In this document: positions 1 through 9,566 of the stretch, one piece after another | Position numbering within the stretch: the first letter of the stretch is position 1 | How the letters are laid out: the number at the start of each line of letters is the position of its first letter | From: Pseudomonadota bacterium | Lineage (GTDB): Bacteria > Pseudomonadota > Gammaproteobacteria > Enterobacterales > Enterobacteriaceae | Length of the DNA stretch: 64,000 nt | Direction of reading: 5' to 3' | NCBI GenBank assembly: GCA_018261615.1 | Contig: JAGTSE010000028.1 | Span: forward strand, 1 to 64,000 | The notes under the pieces: generated by a model | The model's input: only the letters and a program-made list of their open reading frames with translations | Told to the model about the DNA's origin: nothing | The model's database searches: none | Made by a program: the position numbers and the translations under genes

Positions 1-3000
1 CCCGAAGGTGGTGCTGACGGAGGCACTGGCGCTGTCCGTTGCGGTGACCCGAACAGACAGATTGCCGACATCGCCATTCTCGGGGGTACCGGAGAAGGTA
101 CGGGTCGACGGATTAAAGCTCAGCCAGGCGGGCAGCGCTGAACCGTCTGCCAGTGTGGCGCTCAGCGTCAGAATTTCGCCCACGTCCGGATCGGTGAACG
201 TGTCCGTCGGTACGGTAAAACTGAAGCTGCCACCTTGGGCAACAGCCTGATCGGCAACGGGCGTGGCAACAACCGGCGGCAGGTTACTGTTATTAACGGT
301 CAAGCTGAACGTCGTGCTGACCGTGGCGCTGCTGCTGTCCGTTGCGGTGACCCGGATGCTCAGGTTGCCGACGTCGCTTCTGGCTGGCGTTCCCGAAAAG
401 GTGCGCGTCGACGGGTTGAAACTCAGCCAGGCGGGCAGGGCTGAACCATCGGCCAGCGTGGCGGTAAACGTGAGTGTGTCACCGGTGTCGACGTCAACAA
501 ATGTTCCATTGGGAACGGTGAAGCTAAATGCGGCGTCTTTTGTGGCACTTTGACTGCCGATGGTGCTACCGACTATAGGGGCGTCATTGACGCTGCTCAC
601 TGTCATGGAGGCCTGCGCGCTGGTGTTTGAGAACGCGCTGCTTCCCCCCGAGGTGGACGTATCAGCAAGGCCGGTGCTGGCTCCCACTGTGGCAGAACCA
701 CTGGTTTGATCCCACGCTTTGAAAGCAAACGTCGCGGTTTCGCCATTGGCCCCGTCCGGTACATAACGAACCTGTGCAGTTGACGCCAACAACAGCGATG
801 ACGAGCCGGACACCGTACTGATATTGAACCAGTTAGCGCCGCTGTCGGTGGAGTATTGCCAGTGTCCGTTACCGGTGGTCAGTGTAATGGCAATGCCGCT
901 GGCAGCGCCGCTGTCGACATCACCGTAGCCCGCATTGCTGAGCAATGAGGAGACTGTTGTAGCTGAGGAGGTACTGTCTTCGTTGGTCGTGGTCAGTGTG
1001 ACAGTCACGCCGTTAGATAACGTTGGCGCATCGTTCACCGCCGTGACGTTCAGGGTCATGGCGCCGACGTTAGCAGACGATTCGGTACCATCGCTGACAG
1101 TCCAGGTAAAGGCCGCGTAACCTGCACCGTTGGCATTCGCCGCCGGGCGGAAGGTCAGTTTGCCGATGTTGGCCGCGCTGACCACTGCACCGTTACCAAG
1201 CAGCGTGTCGCCAACGCCGCGTATACCATCGCTGTTGGCATCAATAAACAGCTCACCCGCGCCCGGCGCGCTGACAATGGTGATGGATTGCAGGGTGTCA
1301 CCACTGTCCACATCGCTGAAGCCGAAATCGGCAGCGGAAAAGGTCTGGGCGCTGTCTTCATTGAGGGTCTTGCTGACAGCTGTGTTGCTGATCACTGGCG
1401 CATCGTTTACTGCCGTAACGTTCAGGGTCATGGTGCCGACGTTGGCCGATGACGCGGTGCCATCGCTGACGGTCCAGGTAAAGGCCGCGTAGCCTGCACC
1501 GTTGGCATTCGCTGCCGGACGGAAGGTCAGTTTGCCGATGTTAGATGCGCTGACCACCGCACCATCACCCAGCAACGTATCACCAACGCCACGCACACCA
1601 TCGCTGTTGGCATCAATAAACAGCTCACCCGCGCCCGGCGCGCTGACAATGGTGATGGATTGCAGGGTGTCACCGCTGTCCACATCGCTGAAGCCGAAAT
1701 CGGCAGCGGTAAAGGTCTGGGCGCTGTCTTCATTGACGGTTTTGCTCACTGACGTATTGCTGATCACCGGCGCATCGTTAACCGGTGTAATGCTCAGCAC
1801 TGCCTGATTACTGCCGCTGCTATTGATAGAACCGTCATTAAAGGTCCAGCCCAGCGTCACGCTGGAGGGGGGATCGTCAGAACTGTTGGCGTAGGTCAGA
1901 GACTGCAGCACCGCATCCACAATGGCGGAGGTGGTGTTGCTGTTGAAGGTCAGCGTCAGCGTGCCGCCCGAATTGGTGGTGACGCTGCCTATCGTTGTGC
2001 CGTTATAGGTGAAATTTTGTCCCTGGGTGAGCGTACCCAGTAATCCGCTATTGCCAAAGATATCATTGCTGCTGGCGCCGCCGTTGCGGGCAACAGTGAT
2101 CGACGCGCCATTGTAGTTGCCCACTCCGCTATTAAGTGCATCCAGCTCGGTGTCGGCAACGGTAACATTATTGTCGATGACCACGGCGCTGCCGTTTTCG
2201 GTATAGGTCGCACCGCCGTTCAGGTTGCTGAAGATCGGTGCAGAATTGGTTGTGGATGTGATCGACGAACTGTTAATTGCTGTCAAACCGCCTGATGTGG
2301 CCCGTAACGCCAGTGTGTTGCTGCTGCCGCTGTTGGTATACATGATCACGAGGCCGCTATAAGTGGCGATACCTCCCGATGGCGTCAGCGTTACCGTAGT
2401 CGTGCTGGCATCCTGATCGCCGGAGGTGACCGTAAAGCTATTAACTGTGCCATCCACAGTTCCGTCGTTCGGGTCAGTGACCGAAAGCACGATATTGGAG
2501 GTGTAGTCCTGGTCCACCATCCCATTGGCATCGACTGCCTGGACGACCGGTACGGTGGTAAAACTGGTGCTGTGCCCATCCTGGATGCTGGTGGGAACAG
2601 GCTGTGTGGTGAAGACCAGCTTTGTGGCAACCACATCCGGGTCGATGGCGGCTGACGTGGCGCTCACCAGGCTGCCCGCAGCGGCGGTGAGCACAAAGTT
2701 GGCATCGGCATCACTGGCTGACGTGTATTTTACGCCGCTAAAGGTGGCAATGCCGTTTGAGGCAGTGGCGGAAGTGGTGCCGTTGAGTGAACCGCTGCCA
2801 TTCTCGCTCAGCGTGACTGAACCGCTGAAATCGGTGTCAATGTTGCCGCGATCGTCAACGGCGATCACCACGGGCTGGGTGGTGAAATTCACACCACTGA
2901 CCACTGAGGTCGATGGCGACTGGCTGTAAATCAGTTTGGTGGCGGTAATATCAATGTTGGCACCACTGCCGTTGGTGATGTTGGCCTGACTGCTGGCGAA

Positions 3001-4740
3001 GGTTGAACCGTCGGAGACGGTGGTAAAATTGCTGGCGTTTACGGACAACACAACGGTGTGGTGATCGGTGAGATCGTTACTGCTGGTGTCGTCGTTGTAA
3101 TACGCCTTAATGGTGTAGGTTTCGCTGCCGCCATCGGCAATCGACAGGTTCAGCCCGGAGAAGGTGATTCTGCCAGTGCTGCTGTCGTACGCGCCGACCA
3201 CGTTGGTGGCGTCCGGTCCGTTGAGTAAAAAACTCATCTTCGCCAGTTCCGACGATGTAGCCGTTCCACTTACTGTTGCGTAAAAAGCACTAACATTGGT
3301 AGCAAGTCCATCGGACGTTCCCGGGTCGGCTATCGTAAAGTCCATCAGCGAGGTGGCGCTGGCAGCCGATGTTGCGGTGGTGGAGAACGTGGTGGCTTCG
3401 CCTGAAGGGCCGGCTGTAACGGTAGAGGTGGCATTTGACGGCACAATGGCCTTGACGTCGGAAATATCAAAGTTGTTGGTACCGAAGTCGTACCCGCCCG
3501 TTCCGTTCGCACTGGAAATCACCACCGTGGTGATGTCGTTCGCGGAAGAGGTCAGGGGGTTATTTGACGCGTCGTGGAACACAGAGAAATCCGAGAGGGT
3601 GATATTGGCATTCGAGGTGGCTATCAGCGTCCCGGTGACGGTGGTGTTGTTGGCATAGGTAAAGGTGACCGTAATGGTGTCATTCAGCGAGGTGTAGTAA
3701 CTGAAGCTGGTAAGGTCAAAGGTGTAGCCGGAGGCCACCGCAATCGTCAGTTTAGTGGCGTCGCCAGTTTGGTTTCCGGCGCTATCCGGGAAAACGTTGT
3801 AATTGGAGCCGTAATTATTGGAAAACGAATACCCGTCCGGGCCGGTAAAGGTGAACTGTACAGAATTGACCGTTTTGTTGAAGACCCCGCTACCGCTACT
3901 CAAGTCAGCGTTATCAAACGAGACGAGAGTTAGCAGCTCGTTGTAGTCATTGAACGCCAGCGCATCCGCCTGGATCCCATCACTACCAACGCTTTTTTCC
4001 AGCGACCAGTTGCCGCCTTTCGCCACACTGCCCGTGAGATCGCTGGAGGCTGCCACATCTGCGCCGGTCTCGCTGGCAAGTGTACTGATGAAATTTGTTC
4101 CTTCACCCGATGCCACCGAACAGCCATACAGCAGAATGTCGCCACTGTCTGTTAATGCTGCACCAAGCGTACTCAAATCACTTTGACGCGATGCCAGGGT
4201 GCTGCTGTCCAGCGTCAAATCCCCGAGATAGAGGCGGCCTTCCGCACCGTGGCTGATAATGTGAATCGCGTCATAGCCGCTATGTGTTTGCGCCCATTCC
4301 GCCATCTGTGACAGGCCGTCTTTGCTGCTATCCAGCAAAACTACATCGACATCTGTGGGCATCTGGTTGAGCAGTGTCTGGTAATTCGCCACCGAAGTAT
4401 CAACAAACACCACTTCTTTGTGAGGTTGCGTGCTATCGCCTGCGACCGCGACTTTCGTGTTATCGGTGGTGGAGTCCTGACTTGCGGCCTGGGTCTGGCT
4501 GTCGCTGTTCTGTACGTGGCTATCGTCGGCATGTGTTGCTGTGTCTGGGGTAGCCGTTGGTGTGGTCTCCTGCGCAGTGGCGGTTTGATCTACTGTTGCG
4601 GCAATGGCACCGTCAAACATCATCCTGGGCTCAAGCGCATATCCCAGCGGGACGGACGACATCATCTCAATGGGACGGGGAGATGGATTGCGTTGTTGAC
4701 GCGCAATGCGACGGTTACTGAACAGATCACGCCATAACAT
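1..4740 (-). CDS. Giant LEPR/DUF4347 cadherin-like adhesin (5' part, runs off the window)
   Basis: An open frame of 1580 codons starts at ATG 4740 and reaches base 1 without a stop, so only the N-terminal part of a very large surface protein is present. There is no classical signal peptide. A basic N-terminus is followed by LEPRMMFDGA (residues 36-45), the LEPR-type motif found near the start of large type I-exported adhesins. A Thr/Ser/Gln-rich linker and a DUF4347 domain (about 105-270, with HIISHGAEGRLYLGDL and LLYGCSVA) come next. The rest is beta-sandwich repeats: cadherin-like units with VNDAPVIS boundaries and, near the left edge, He_PIG-type Ig units ending in FSGTP. Family knowledge suggests a secreted biofilm or host-contact adhesin. 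It is last in a minus-strand cluster with three HlyD-type proteins, the likely export apparatus. The C-terminal secretion signal and total length cannot be seen. Confidence 0.88.
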   Translation of the reverse strand, partial: MLWRDLFSNRRIARQQRNPSPRPIEMMSSVPLGYALEPRMMFDGAIAATVDQTATAQETTPTATPDTATHADDSHVQNSDSQTQAASQDSTTDNTKVAVAGDSTQPHKEVVFVDTSVANYQTLLNQMPTDVDVVLLDSSKDGLSQMAEWAQTHSGYDAIHIISHGAEGRLYLGDLTLDSSTLASRQSDLSTLGAALTDSGDILLYGCSVASGEGTNFISTLASETGADVAASSDLTGSVAKGGNWSLEKSVGSDGIQADALAFNDYNELLTLVSFDNADLSSGSGVFNKTVNSVQFTFTGPDGYSFSNNYGSNYNVFPDSAGNQTGDATKLTIAVASGYTFDLTSFSYYTSLNDTITVTFTYANNTTVTGTLIATSNANITLSDFSVFHDASNNPLTSSANDITTVVISSANGTGGYDFGTNNFDISDVKAIVPSNATSTVTAGPSGEATTFSTTATSAASATSLMDFTIADPGTSDGLATNVSAFYATVSGTATSSELAKMSFLLNGPDATNVVGAYDSSTGRITFSGLNLSIADGGSETYTIKAYYNDDTSSNDLTDHHTVVLSVNASNFTTVSDGSTFASSQANITNGSGANIDITATKLIYSQSPSTSVVSGVNFTTQPVVIAVDDRGNIDTDFSGSVTLSENGSGSLNGTTSATASNGIATFSGVKYTSASDADANFVLTAAAGSLVSATSAAIDPDVVATKLVFTTQPVPTSIQDGHSTSFTTVPVVQAVDANGMVDQDYTSNIVLSVTDPNDGTVDGTVNSFTVTSGDQDASTTTVTLTPSGGIATYSGLVIMYTNSGSSNTLALRATSGGLTAINSSSITSTTNSAPIFSNLNGGATYTENGSAVVIDNNVTVADTELDALNSGVGNYNGASITVARNGGASSNDIFGNSGLLGTLTQGQNFTYNGTTIGSVTTNSGGTLTLTFNSNTTSAIVDAVLQSLTYANSSDDPPSSVTLGWTFNDGSINSSGSNQAVLSITPVNDAPVISNTSVSKTVNEDSAQTFTAADFGFSDVDSGDTLQSITIVSAPGAGELFIDANSDGVRGVGDTLLGDGAVVSASNIGKLTFRPAANANGAGYAAFTWTVSDGTASSANVGTMTLNVTAVNDAPVISNTAVSKTLNEDSAQTFSAADFGFSDVDSGDTLQSITIVSAPGAGELFIDANSDGIRGVGDTLLGNGAVVSAANIGKLTFRPAANANGAGYAAFTWTVSDGTESSANVGAMTLNVTAVNDAPTLSNGVTVTLTTTNEDSTSSATTVSSLLSNAGYGDVDSGAASGIAITLTTGNGHWQYSTDSGANWFNISTVSGSSSLLLASTAQVRYVPDGANGETATFAFKAWDQTSGSATVGASTGLADTSTSGGSSAFSNTSAQASMTVSSVNDAPIVGSTIGSQSATKDAAFSFTVPNGTFVDVDTGDTLTFTATLADGSALPAWLSFNPSTRTFSGTPARSDVGNLSIRVTATDSSSATVSTTFSLTVNNSNLPPVVATPVADQAVAQGGSFSFTVPTDTFTDPDVGEILTLSATLADGSALPAWLSFNPSTRTFSGTPENGDVGNLSVRVTATDSASASVSTTFG
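1028..1771. repeat. Two nearly identical 372-bp tandem repeats inside the adhesin gene
   Basis: Units 1028-1399 and 1400-1771 are direct repeats of 372 bp (124 codons, frame-preserving) with only scattered differences. Each encodes one cadherin-like domain with VNDAPVIS, SDVDSGDTLQSI and KLTFRPAANANG. A looser repeat with a 303-bp period covers the He_PIG units at about 1-560. The near identity suggests recent duplication or gene conversion. Confidence 0.85.
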
Positions 4741-4925
4741 AGAGATACCCCAGCAGACGAATAACATTCCGGTCATTATTTCCGCATGCTATGGGCTCAG
4801 TGTCGCCAGCTTGCGGATAATTATTTCAATTTATTTCTAAAATGCAATTTATGACTTAATTATGTAAATGGATAGATATATCTGCATTTTGTGCTGCTTT
4901 TGTTTCTGTTCCATCCAGGGTGTGT

Positions 4926-4950
4926 GATGGGTAGCAAGAAACTACCCATC
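4926..4950 (-). terminator. Perfect hairpin between collar gene and adhesin gene
   Basis: Inverted arms GATGGGTAG and CTACCCATC (9 bp) flank a 7-nt loop, 13 nt beyond the collar-gene stop on the minus strand. No U-tract follows on either strand, so it may be an attenuator, an mRNA-stabilising hairpin or a weak terminator that sets the collar-to-adhesin expression ratio. Confidence 0.4.
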
Positions 4951-4962
4951 AGCCGAGGTAAA

Positions 4963-5877
4963 TCAGCCCGGATTGACCGGATAAAGCCCTGACACTGCAA
5001 TGCAGGCGGTCAGGGGCAGCGACGGATCGCGCACCTGCACCGATACCGACACGGGCGCCGTAACCGGATTTGGCGTTGTGACATTAGCGCCCACATTGAC
5101 CGTACCATTTATCGGCAGGGTGACCGTACCTGTTGCCGATCCTGACAACTGGCCGCCGCTGGCTGTTCCGCCGACAGAACCACTGGCGGTCCCAGTTACG
5201 CTGCCATCCGGCCCCAGTTGCCTGTCATTGGCCGCACCTGCTGGCGCGTAAACCAGCGCGGCGGGGCCGCTAACGGACGTTAACAGGCTTTTGTCCGTCA
5301 GGTTAACCGTGCGACCGGTGGTGGTTGATGAGCCTATTTTGGCAATGCCGGTTACACCGAGGCTGGCAACGGCATTAAACGGCAGGTTTGTAATGCTGCC
5401 GGTAAGGGGTAGGGTGACCGACGTGCTGTTTCCGCTCAGGGAAAGCGTTGCCGGGTGGGTATGCGGTGGAATTTGCGTAGCGTTGAGAATGAATGAACTG
5501 CTGCCCTTGCCAACAGCGGTTTCCTGACCGATGGCTTTCCCGAGCGTATAAGTAACGTTACCTGACGGTGTCGCTACCGTGCCCGTACCAATTGCGGTTT
5601 TGCCGCGCAAGTCGGGCAGCATGAAGGTTGTTGGCGCTGTCCCGCCGTAGATATTGCCAATCAGTGAATAAAGCGCCTGGTAACCATTGACGTTCAGCGT
5701 CCTGCCATCAGCAGGTAAATAGCCTTCCGGGCAATACCGGATAGCCATATAACAAATACTGCCAATGAATTCGTCACCCGCCCCGTTGCAGGCGAAAGCC
5801 GACTGCGGCAGCGAAAAGACGATCCCCAAGGTAGCGGCAATGGTTGTTTTTGTAAGCAAATGTTGAGCACGTTTCAT
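4963..5877 (-). CDS. Secreted phage-tail-collar-domain protein
   Basis: 304 aa. A Sec signal peptide is clear: a basic start, hydrophobic stretch and SAFA|C junction near residue 29. Residues about 34-100 match the phage tail collar fold of 'microcystin-dependent protein' relatives (FIGSICYMAIRYCPEGYLPADGRTL, then YGGTAPTTFMLPDLRGKTAIG). The remainder is a low-complexity Gly/Ser/Thr/Val region of beta repeats (GSVTGTASGSVGGTASGG) ending in ACIAVSGLYP. Cysteines at about 30, 42 and 49 suit an oxidising compartment. Phage tail genes are absent around it, so this is not prophage debris. It sits between the M50-HlyD gene and the giant adhesin, in the same orientation, so it is probably exported or surface-assembled with them. 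That role is inferred. Confidence 0.75.
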   Translation of the reverse strand: MKRAQHLLTKTTIAATLGIVFSLPQSAFACNGAGDEFIGSICYMAIRYCPEGYLPADGRTLNVNGYQALYSLIGNIYGGTAPTTFMLPDLRGKTAIGTGTVATPSGNVTYTLGKAIGQETAVGKGSSSFILNATQIPPHTHPATLSLSGNSTSVTLPLTGSITNLPFNAVASLGVTGIAKIGSSTTTGRTVNLTDKSLLTSVSGPAALVYAPAGAANDRQLGPDGSVTGTASGSVGGTASGGQLSGSATGTVTLPINGTVNVGANVTTPNPVTAPVSVSVQVRDPSLPLTACIAVSGLYPVNPG

Positions 5878-5951
5878 AAAGATCTCTCCTTGCCAGAAAG
5901 CGGCTTCACGACACAGCTAAGCCCATCGGATAATGGTCATCATGCTATTTA

Positions 5952-6024
5952 GCCCCAGAAAGTGGGGCATAACGGGTGTGTGGTGGCAGAACAGTGTTGT
6001 ATTGAAATGTCCGTCCACAATCAA
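5952..6024 (-). promoter_or_regulatory. Candidate promoter and leader hairpin of the collar gene
   Basis: On the minus strand TTGATT (6024-6019) and TACAAC (6001-5996) are 17 nt apart, each matching 4 of 6 sigma-70 consensus positions. The expected leader contains a perfect hairpin with arms GCCCCA and TGGGGC (5952-5968). The 249-bp gap upstream of the gene is AT-rich, which would suit a separate promoter. Prediction only. Confidence 0.3.
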
Positions 6025-6126
6025 AACATAGTCATTCAAATAAGATTTGTCTTATATATTAAAAAATATATTCTTAATCTTTTATTGTTGCGATCGCCAG
6101 GCAGCAGTTGCATCTGTTTGACGCGA

Positions 6127-8250
6127 TCAGAATCCGCTCTCGCGGATCCCAAGCGCCGCTATTCGTCGCCATACAGCACCCAGGATTGACTCTTTTTCCC
6201 CTTGCAGAATGACGCTACCCCGAAGCGGTTGTTGCGGCGGCTGGAATTGCCCCTCCAGCACTCCAAAGCGGACGCGATACTGCGCCTGTACTGGTTGTGG
6301 GTTGCGGTCGCGGTCGCGACGTACAGCGATGGGGCCATGGCGATCAGATGCCAGCATCTCTTGTTGTAACCAGGCTGTGCCGGTGGGAGCAATATCGTTT
6401 AAGCGGACCGCAATACGCGGGTAGGCCGGATCGTCAGCAATAAATTCCCCTGTCATGCCGGTTTTCGCACGCGTGAGGGTATCTTCGGGCAAATAGCCCT
6501 GCACTTTGCCTGCGCCTTGCTCAACCACCCGCAGCAGGGGTAAATCGGTGGGTAGCCAGCGTCCTTCAGTCATATCCCGCGCCACGTCTCGCACCAGGCC
6601 CGCCTGTGGTGCGGTGATCGATAACCGCTGACGCTGCGCATCCAGCCCGCGATAACGGGCCAGCGACTCTGCCAGTTGGCGGTCAAGCACCTGGGTTTCA
6701 CTGGCAGTTTCCTGTCGCCCTGCGCCCCGCTGGCGCTGTTGTTGCAGGATACTGATCTGCTGGCGTTCAATGGCGAGGCGATAATCCAGATCCGACGAAG
6801 TCAGCTCCAGCAATACGTCACCTGCCTTTACCTGCTGACCGTCACGGACATGCAACGCGCGCACCTGGGCGGCGCTCGGGGCGTACAGTACGCTGACATT
6901 TTCCGCTTCCAGCACCGCCGGAATACGGATACTGCCACGCCACGGGAACAGCAGGACAGCAAGGATCGCCAGCAGGATCAGGCCCGAACGCAGCAGCCTT
7001 GCAGGGTGAGCACTTTTACGCATAGACCACCAGATAGAGGCTTCTTTCAACACCGGGAGAGCAATGAACCAACCAATTTCCACCAGCATCAACATGATGC
7101 CGATGACTTTGATGAAAAAGTGATACACCAGCAGCGCAATGCCAAAAAACAGGAAAAAGCGCCATATCCACGAGGCATAGCCCCACAGGAGAAGTTTGCG
7201 CTGTAAAGCTGGTGACCAGGTGTGCGGCGGCGGGTGGCCGTAAGCAAATAAGATTTCACGCAAATGCCAGCGGCATAAGGCATAGGCGCGATCCTGCAAA
7301 TTTTCTACTCGCCAGAAATCACTCAGTAAAAAATAACCATCAAAACGCATTAGCGGATTGAGGTTGACCACAAGCGTCGTGACCCAGGTAGCGCTGGAGA
7401 GCATGAAAACTGCCGTACGCAGCGGGCCGTCAGGCAGCAGCGCCCATGTCAGCAACGCAATGCAGGCGAGGATCAGCTCCGCTATAATGCCGCCTGCGCT
7501 GATCAATAATCGGGCACGCCTTTCCTTCAGTTTCCAGGCATCGCTAACGTCGGTATAAAACAGAGGGAACAGCACAATAAATGCCACTCCCATGGTTTGT
7601 ACCCGGCAGCCCGCGCGTTTCGCCATAAACGCATGGCCCAACTCATGGAAAAATTTGGCGAAGACCAGTGCCATGCCGAAGACCGCCATTCCTTGCAGAC
7701 TGAACATATGCGGAAACGTCTGGGTATAGCGGACCCAATCACGGCTGACCAGAAAGCCCCCCAGCAGCAATATGCACGGTAATACAACGCGTAGCGCAGG
7801 CAAGCCGTAACGTTGCAGTACCGGCCAGCAACGGCTGAGTAGCGGGTCCGGACGCCATAACGGAATGCGAAAAAAGAGATACTGGTGCAGGAGGGTTTTC
7901 CATAAACTGATCCGTTGCGCTGCGGCTTTAATGGCATACCCCTGGCGTTGCAGCGGGTCGCTGGCGGCAATCAGATCGTGACCGCGCAGAAAACGCAGCA
8001 GCTGTTCCAGCTCTTTCTCCTGCAAGGGTAAACCTGGTTCCTGGTTCGCTGCCTCCAGCACTTTGTTGGGCTGGCGCAAAGACCAGTGGCGCAGCAAGCG
8101 AATGGCTGAAGGCATCAGTGTGAAATAACGTCCGGTGACGGGATCGGCCAGCACCCATTGCGGCGCGCCATCCAGCCCTTTCGCTGACTCTACGATTTGC
8201 AGGTCGCGCCGCAGCGCGGGCAGGATCCGGTTCATTGCCTGGTTTGTCAT
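6127..8250 (-). CDS. M50 site-2 metalloprotease fused to HlyD-type adaptor
   Basis: 707 aa. Residues 1-100 look like a small PqqD-like domain (WVLADPVTGRYFTLMPSAIRLL). Next comes a polytopic membrane region with the M50 zinc signature HELGH (His202, Glu203, His206) and the second metal motif NLNPLMRFDG (Asp304), so the protease looks catalytically complete. After further membrane segments to about residue 420, the C-terminal third is an HlyD/biotinyl-lipoyl adaptor (VSVLYAPSAAQVRALHVRDGQQVKAGDVLLEL) with a short coiled coil and a beta-barrel. Start ATG 8250 overlaps the upstream stop as ATGA, indicating translational coupling. From family knowledge such fusions belong to peptide/protein export or maturation loci. 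Inference: it processes or exports the collar protein and/or the adhesin. Its substrate is unknown. Confidence 0.82.
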   Translation of the reverse strand: MTNQAMNRILPALRRDLQIVESAKGLDGAPQWVLADPVTGRYFTLMPSAIRLLRHWSLRQPNKVLEAANQEPGLPLQEKELEQLLRFLRGHDLIAASDPLQRQGYAIKAAAQRISLWKTLLHQYLFFRIPLWRPDPLLSRCWPVLQRYGLPALRVVLPCILLLGGFLVSRDWVRYTQTFPHMFSLQGMAVFGMALVFAKFFHELGHAFMAKRAGCRVQTMGVAFIVLFPLFYTDVSDAWKLKERRARLLISAGGIIAELILACIALLTWALLPDGPLRTAVFMLSSATWVTTLVVNLNPLMRFDGYFLLSDFWRVENLQDRAYALCRWHLREILFAYGHPPPHTWSPALQRKLLLWGYASWIWRFFLFFGIALLVYHFFIKVIGIMLMLVEIGWFIALPVLKEASIWWSMRKSAHPARLLRSGLILLAILAVLLFPWRGSIRIPAVLEAENVSVLYAPSAAQVRALHVRDGQQVKAGDVLLELTSSDLDYRLAIERQQISILQQQRQRGAGRQETASETQVLDRQLAESLARYRGLDAQRQRLSITAPQAGLVRDVARDMTEGRWLPTDLPLLRVVEQGAGKVQGYLPEDTLTRAKTGMTGEFIADDPAYPRIAVRLNDIAPTGTAWLQQEMLASDRHGPIAVRRDRDRNPQPVQAQYRVRFGVLEGQFQPPQQPLRGSVILQGEKESILGAVWRRIAALGIRESGF

Positions 8251-9566
8251 AAACCAACCGACTGGCGTAAAACAGCAAGCGGTCGCCGGAACAGATATAC
8301 CGCCAGGGGCACGTATTGGCCCGATACTTTAGCCGTACCGCGTAAACCAATGCGTGGCGGCTCTCCGGTGAAACGGGCATCAAGCCGGTACGCCAGATTT
8401 CCTGCAGGCGTTTGTTCTGATTCGTAAGCAACACGCTCCAGCAGCGCGCCATGCGGTGTCAGCGGATCGCTATCGAGAAAGAGGGTGATGGGCGCATCCG
8501 GTTGAAGACGAATAGCATCGCCGACATCAAGTTCGATACGCAGCGATACTGAGGCAGGGTCGGCCAGGTCCAGTAAGCGTTCGCCAGTGCGGACTGGTTT
8601 ACCCACCCAGCGTTCGGCATCCGCAAAAACAGCAATACCATCCCGCTCGGCATGAATTTCAGTACGACTCAGTAAAGCATTGGCATAATCACGCTCAGCG
8701 CGCTTTTGCTCAACCTGTGCGGCAAGGAAATCCAGTCGCGCTTTGGAATCGGTATCCTGAAAAGCCCGTTGTGCACTGGCACGGTACTCCGCTTCTGCCA
8801 CGTTTAACGCGCGTTCGGCCACGTCCGCCTGCGCTTTCAGCGTCGTATCGTCAAAACGTACCAGTAGATCACCTTTGTGTACGCTCTGGTTAGGCTGTAC
8901 CGCAAAAGCCTGAATCACCCCATCAAGCGGGGCGGCAACAACGCGTCCATTCAGTGGGATCACTTCTGCTGGAGCCAGCACCGACTGGTGGACAGGAATA
9001 AACAGACAGCCGACCAGAAGTATACAGGGGAGCGCCAGCTTCCAGCGCCAGCGCGGGCGTCGCCAGACTGGTTGCGGTTCCAGCGCCAGCCAGGCATGAC
9101 TAAAGGCATGTGCCAGTTGCTCTACCAGCAACGTTTCAGCCTTCTGCCAGGGTTGCTCGCGTGCATACCATATCCCGCCAAACACTCGGCCTTTGCGATC
9201 TTTTAGCGGCGCCCACAGCACTTCAGGAGCAGAAAGCGCAAGCCAGTCATTACGGCTTTGCTGATCGAGAGATGCGGCTTGCACAACGGCGCATTGAGCA
9301 TATTGCGAATGACGTTGTAACTGCGCACTGGCTCGCTCAATAAACGCCACGAACGGCGCGTGGGGAGCTGGTTGGGTAACGCCGGTAACCGCCCGTACCG
9401 TGCCGTTGATCACCAGCGCTGCATGACGAAATCCGAACAACGGCTGGCTGTCGTTAACGATGCAGTAAGCCAGTGCTTCGGGCGTTTCCGCCGATCGGGC
9501 CTGACGTTCAATGTCCAGAAACTGGGCGAAAATACGTTCGCCGGGAAGGGGAGGCGTGTTGCTCAC
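8247..9566 (-). CDS. GAF-like domain / HlyD-family membrane adaptor
   Basis: 439 aa, GTG start at 9566 overlapping the upstream stop (GTGA). Residues about 15-160 resemble a GAF sensory domain (ETPEALAYCIVNDSQPLFGFRHAALVING; later WAPLKDRKGRVFGGIWYA). One membrane helix follows (about 175-192). The periplasmic part is an HlyD adaptor: lipoyl-like halves (GRVVAAPLDGVIQAFAVQPNQSVHKGDLLVRFDD and SRTEIHAERDGIAVF) around a coiled coil (about 245-295), then a beta-barrel. Topology predicts a cytoplasmic GAF and a periplasmic adaptor, an unusual pairing that could couple an intracellular signal to export. It is the middle gene of three overlapping adaptor genes. The role is inferred. Confidence 0.75.
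   Translation of the reverse strand: MSNTPPLPGERIFAQFLDIERQARSAETPEALAYCIVNDSQPLFGFRHAALVINGTVRAVTGVTQPAPHAPFVAFIERASAQLQRHSQYAQCAVVQAASLDQQSRNDWLALSAPEVLWAPLKDRKGRVFGGIWYAREQPWQKAETLLVEQLAHAFSHAWLALEPQPVWRRPRWRWKLALPCILLVGCLFIPVHQSVLAPAEVIPLNGRVVAAPLDGVIQAFAVQPNQSVHKGDLLVRFDDTTLKAQADVAERALNVAEAEYRASAQRAFQDTDSKARLDFLAAQVEQKRAERDYANALLSRTEIHAERDGIAVFADAERWVGKPVRTGERLLDLADPASVSLRIELDVGDAIRLQPDAPITLFLDSDPLTPHGALLERVAYESEQTPAGNLAYRLDARFTGEPPRIGLRGTAKVSGQYVPLAVYLFRRPLAVLRQSVGL

Noticed and set aside
4963..5877. Prophage tail module
   Set aside because: One collar-domain gene with a signal peptide and no other phage genes around it.
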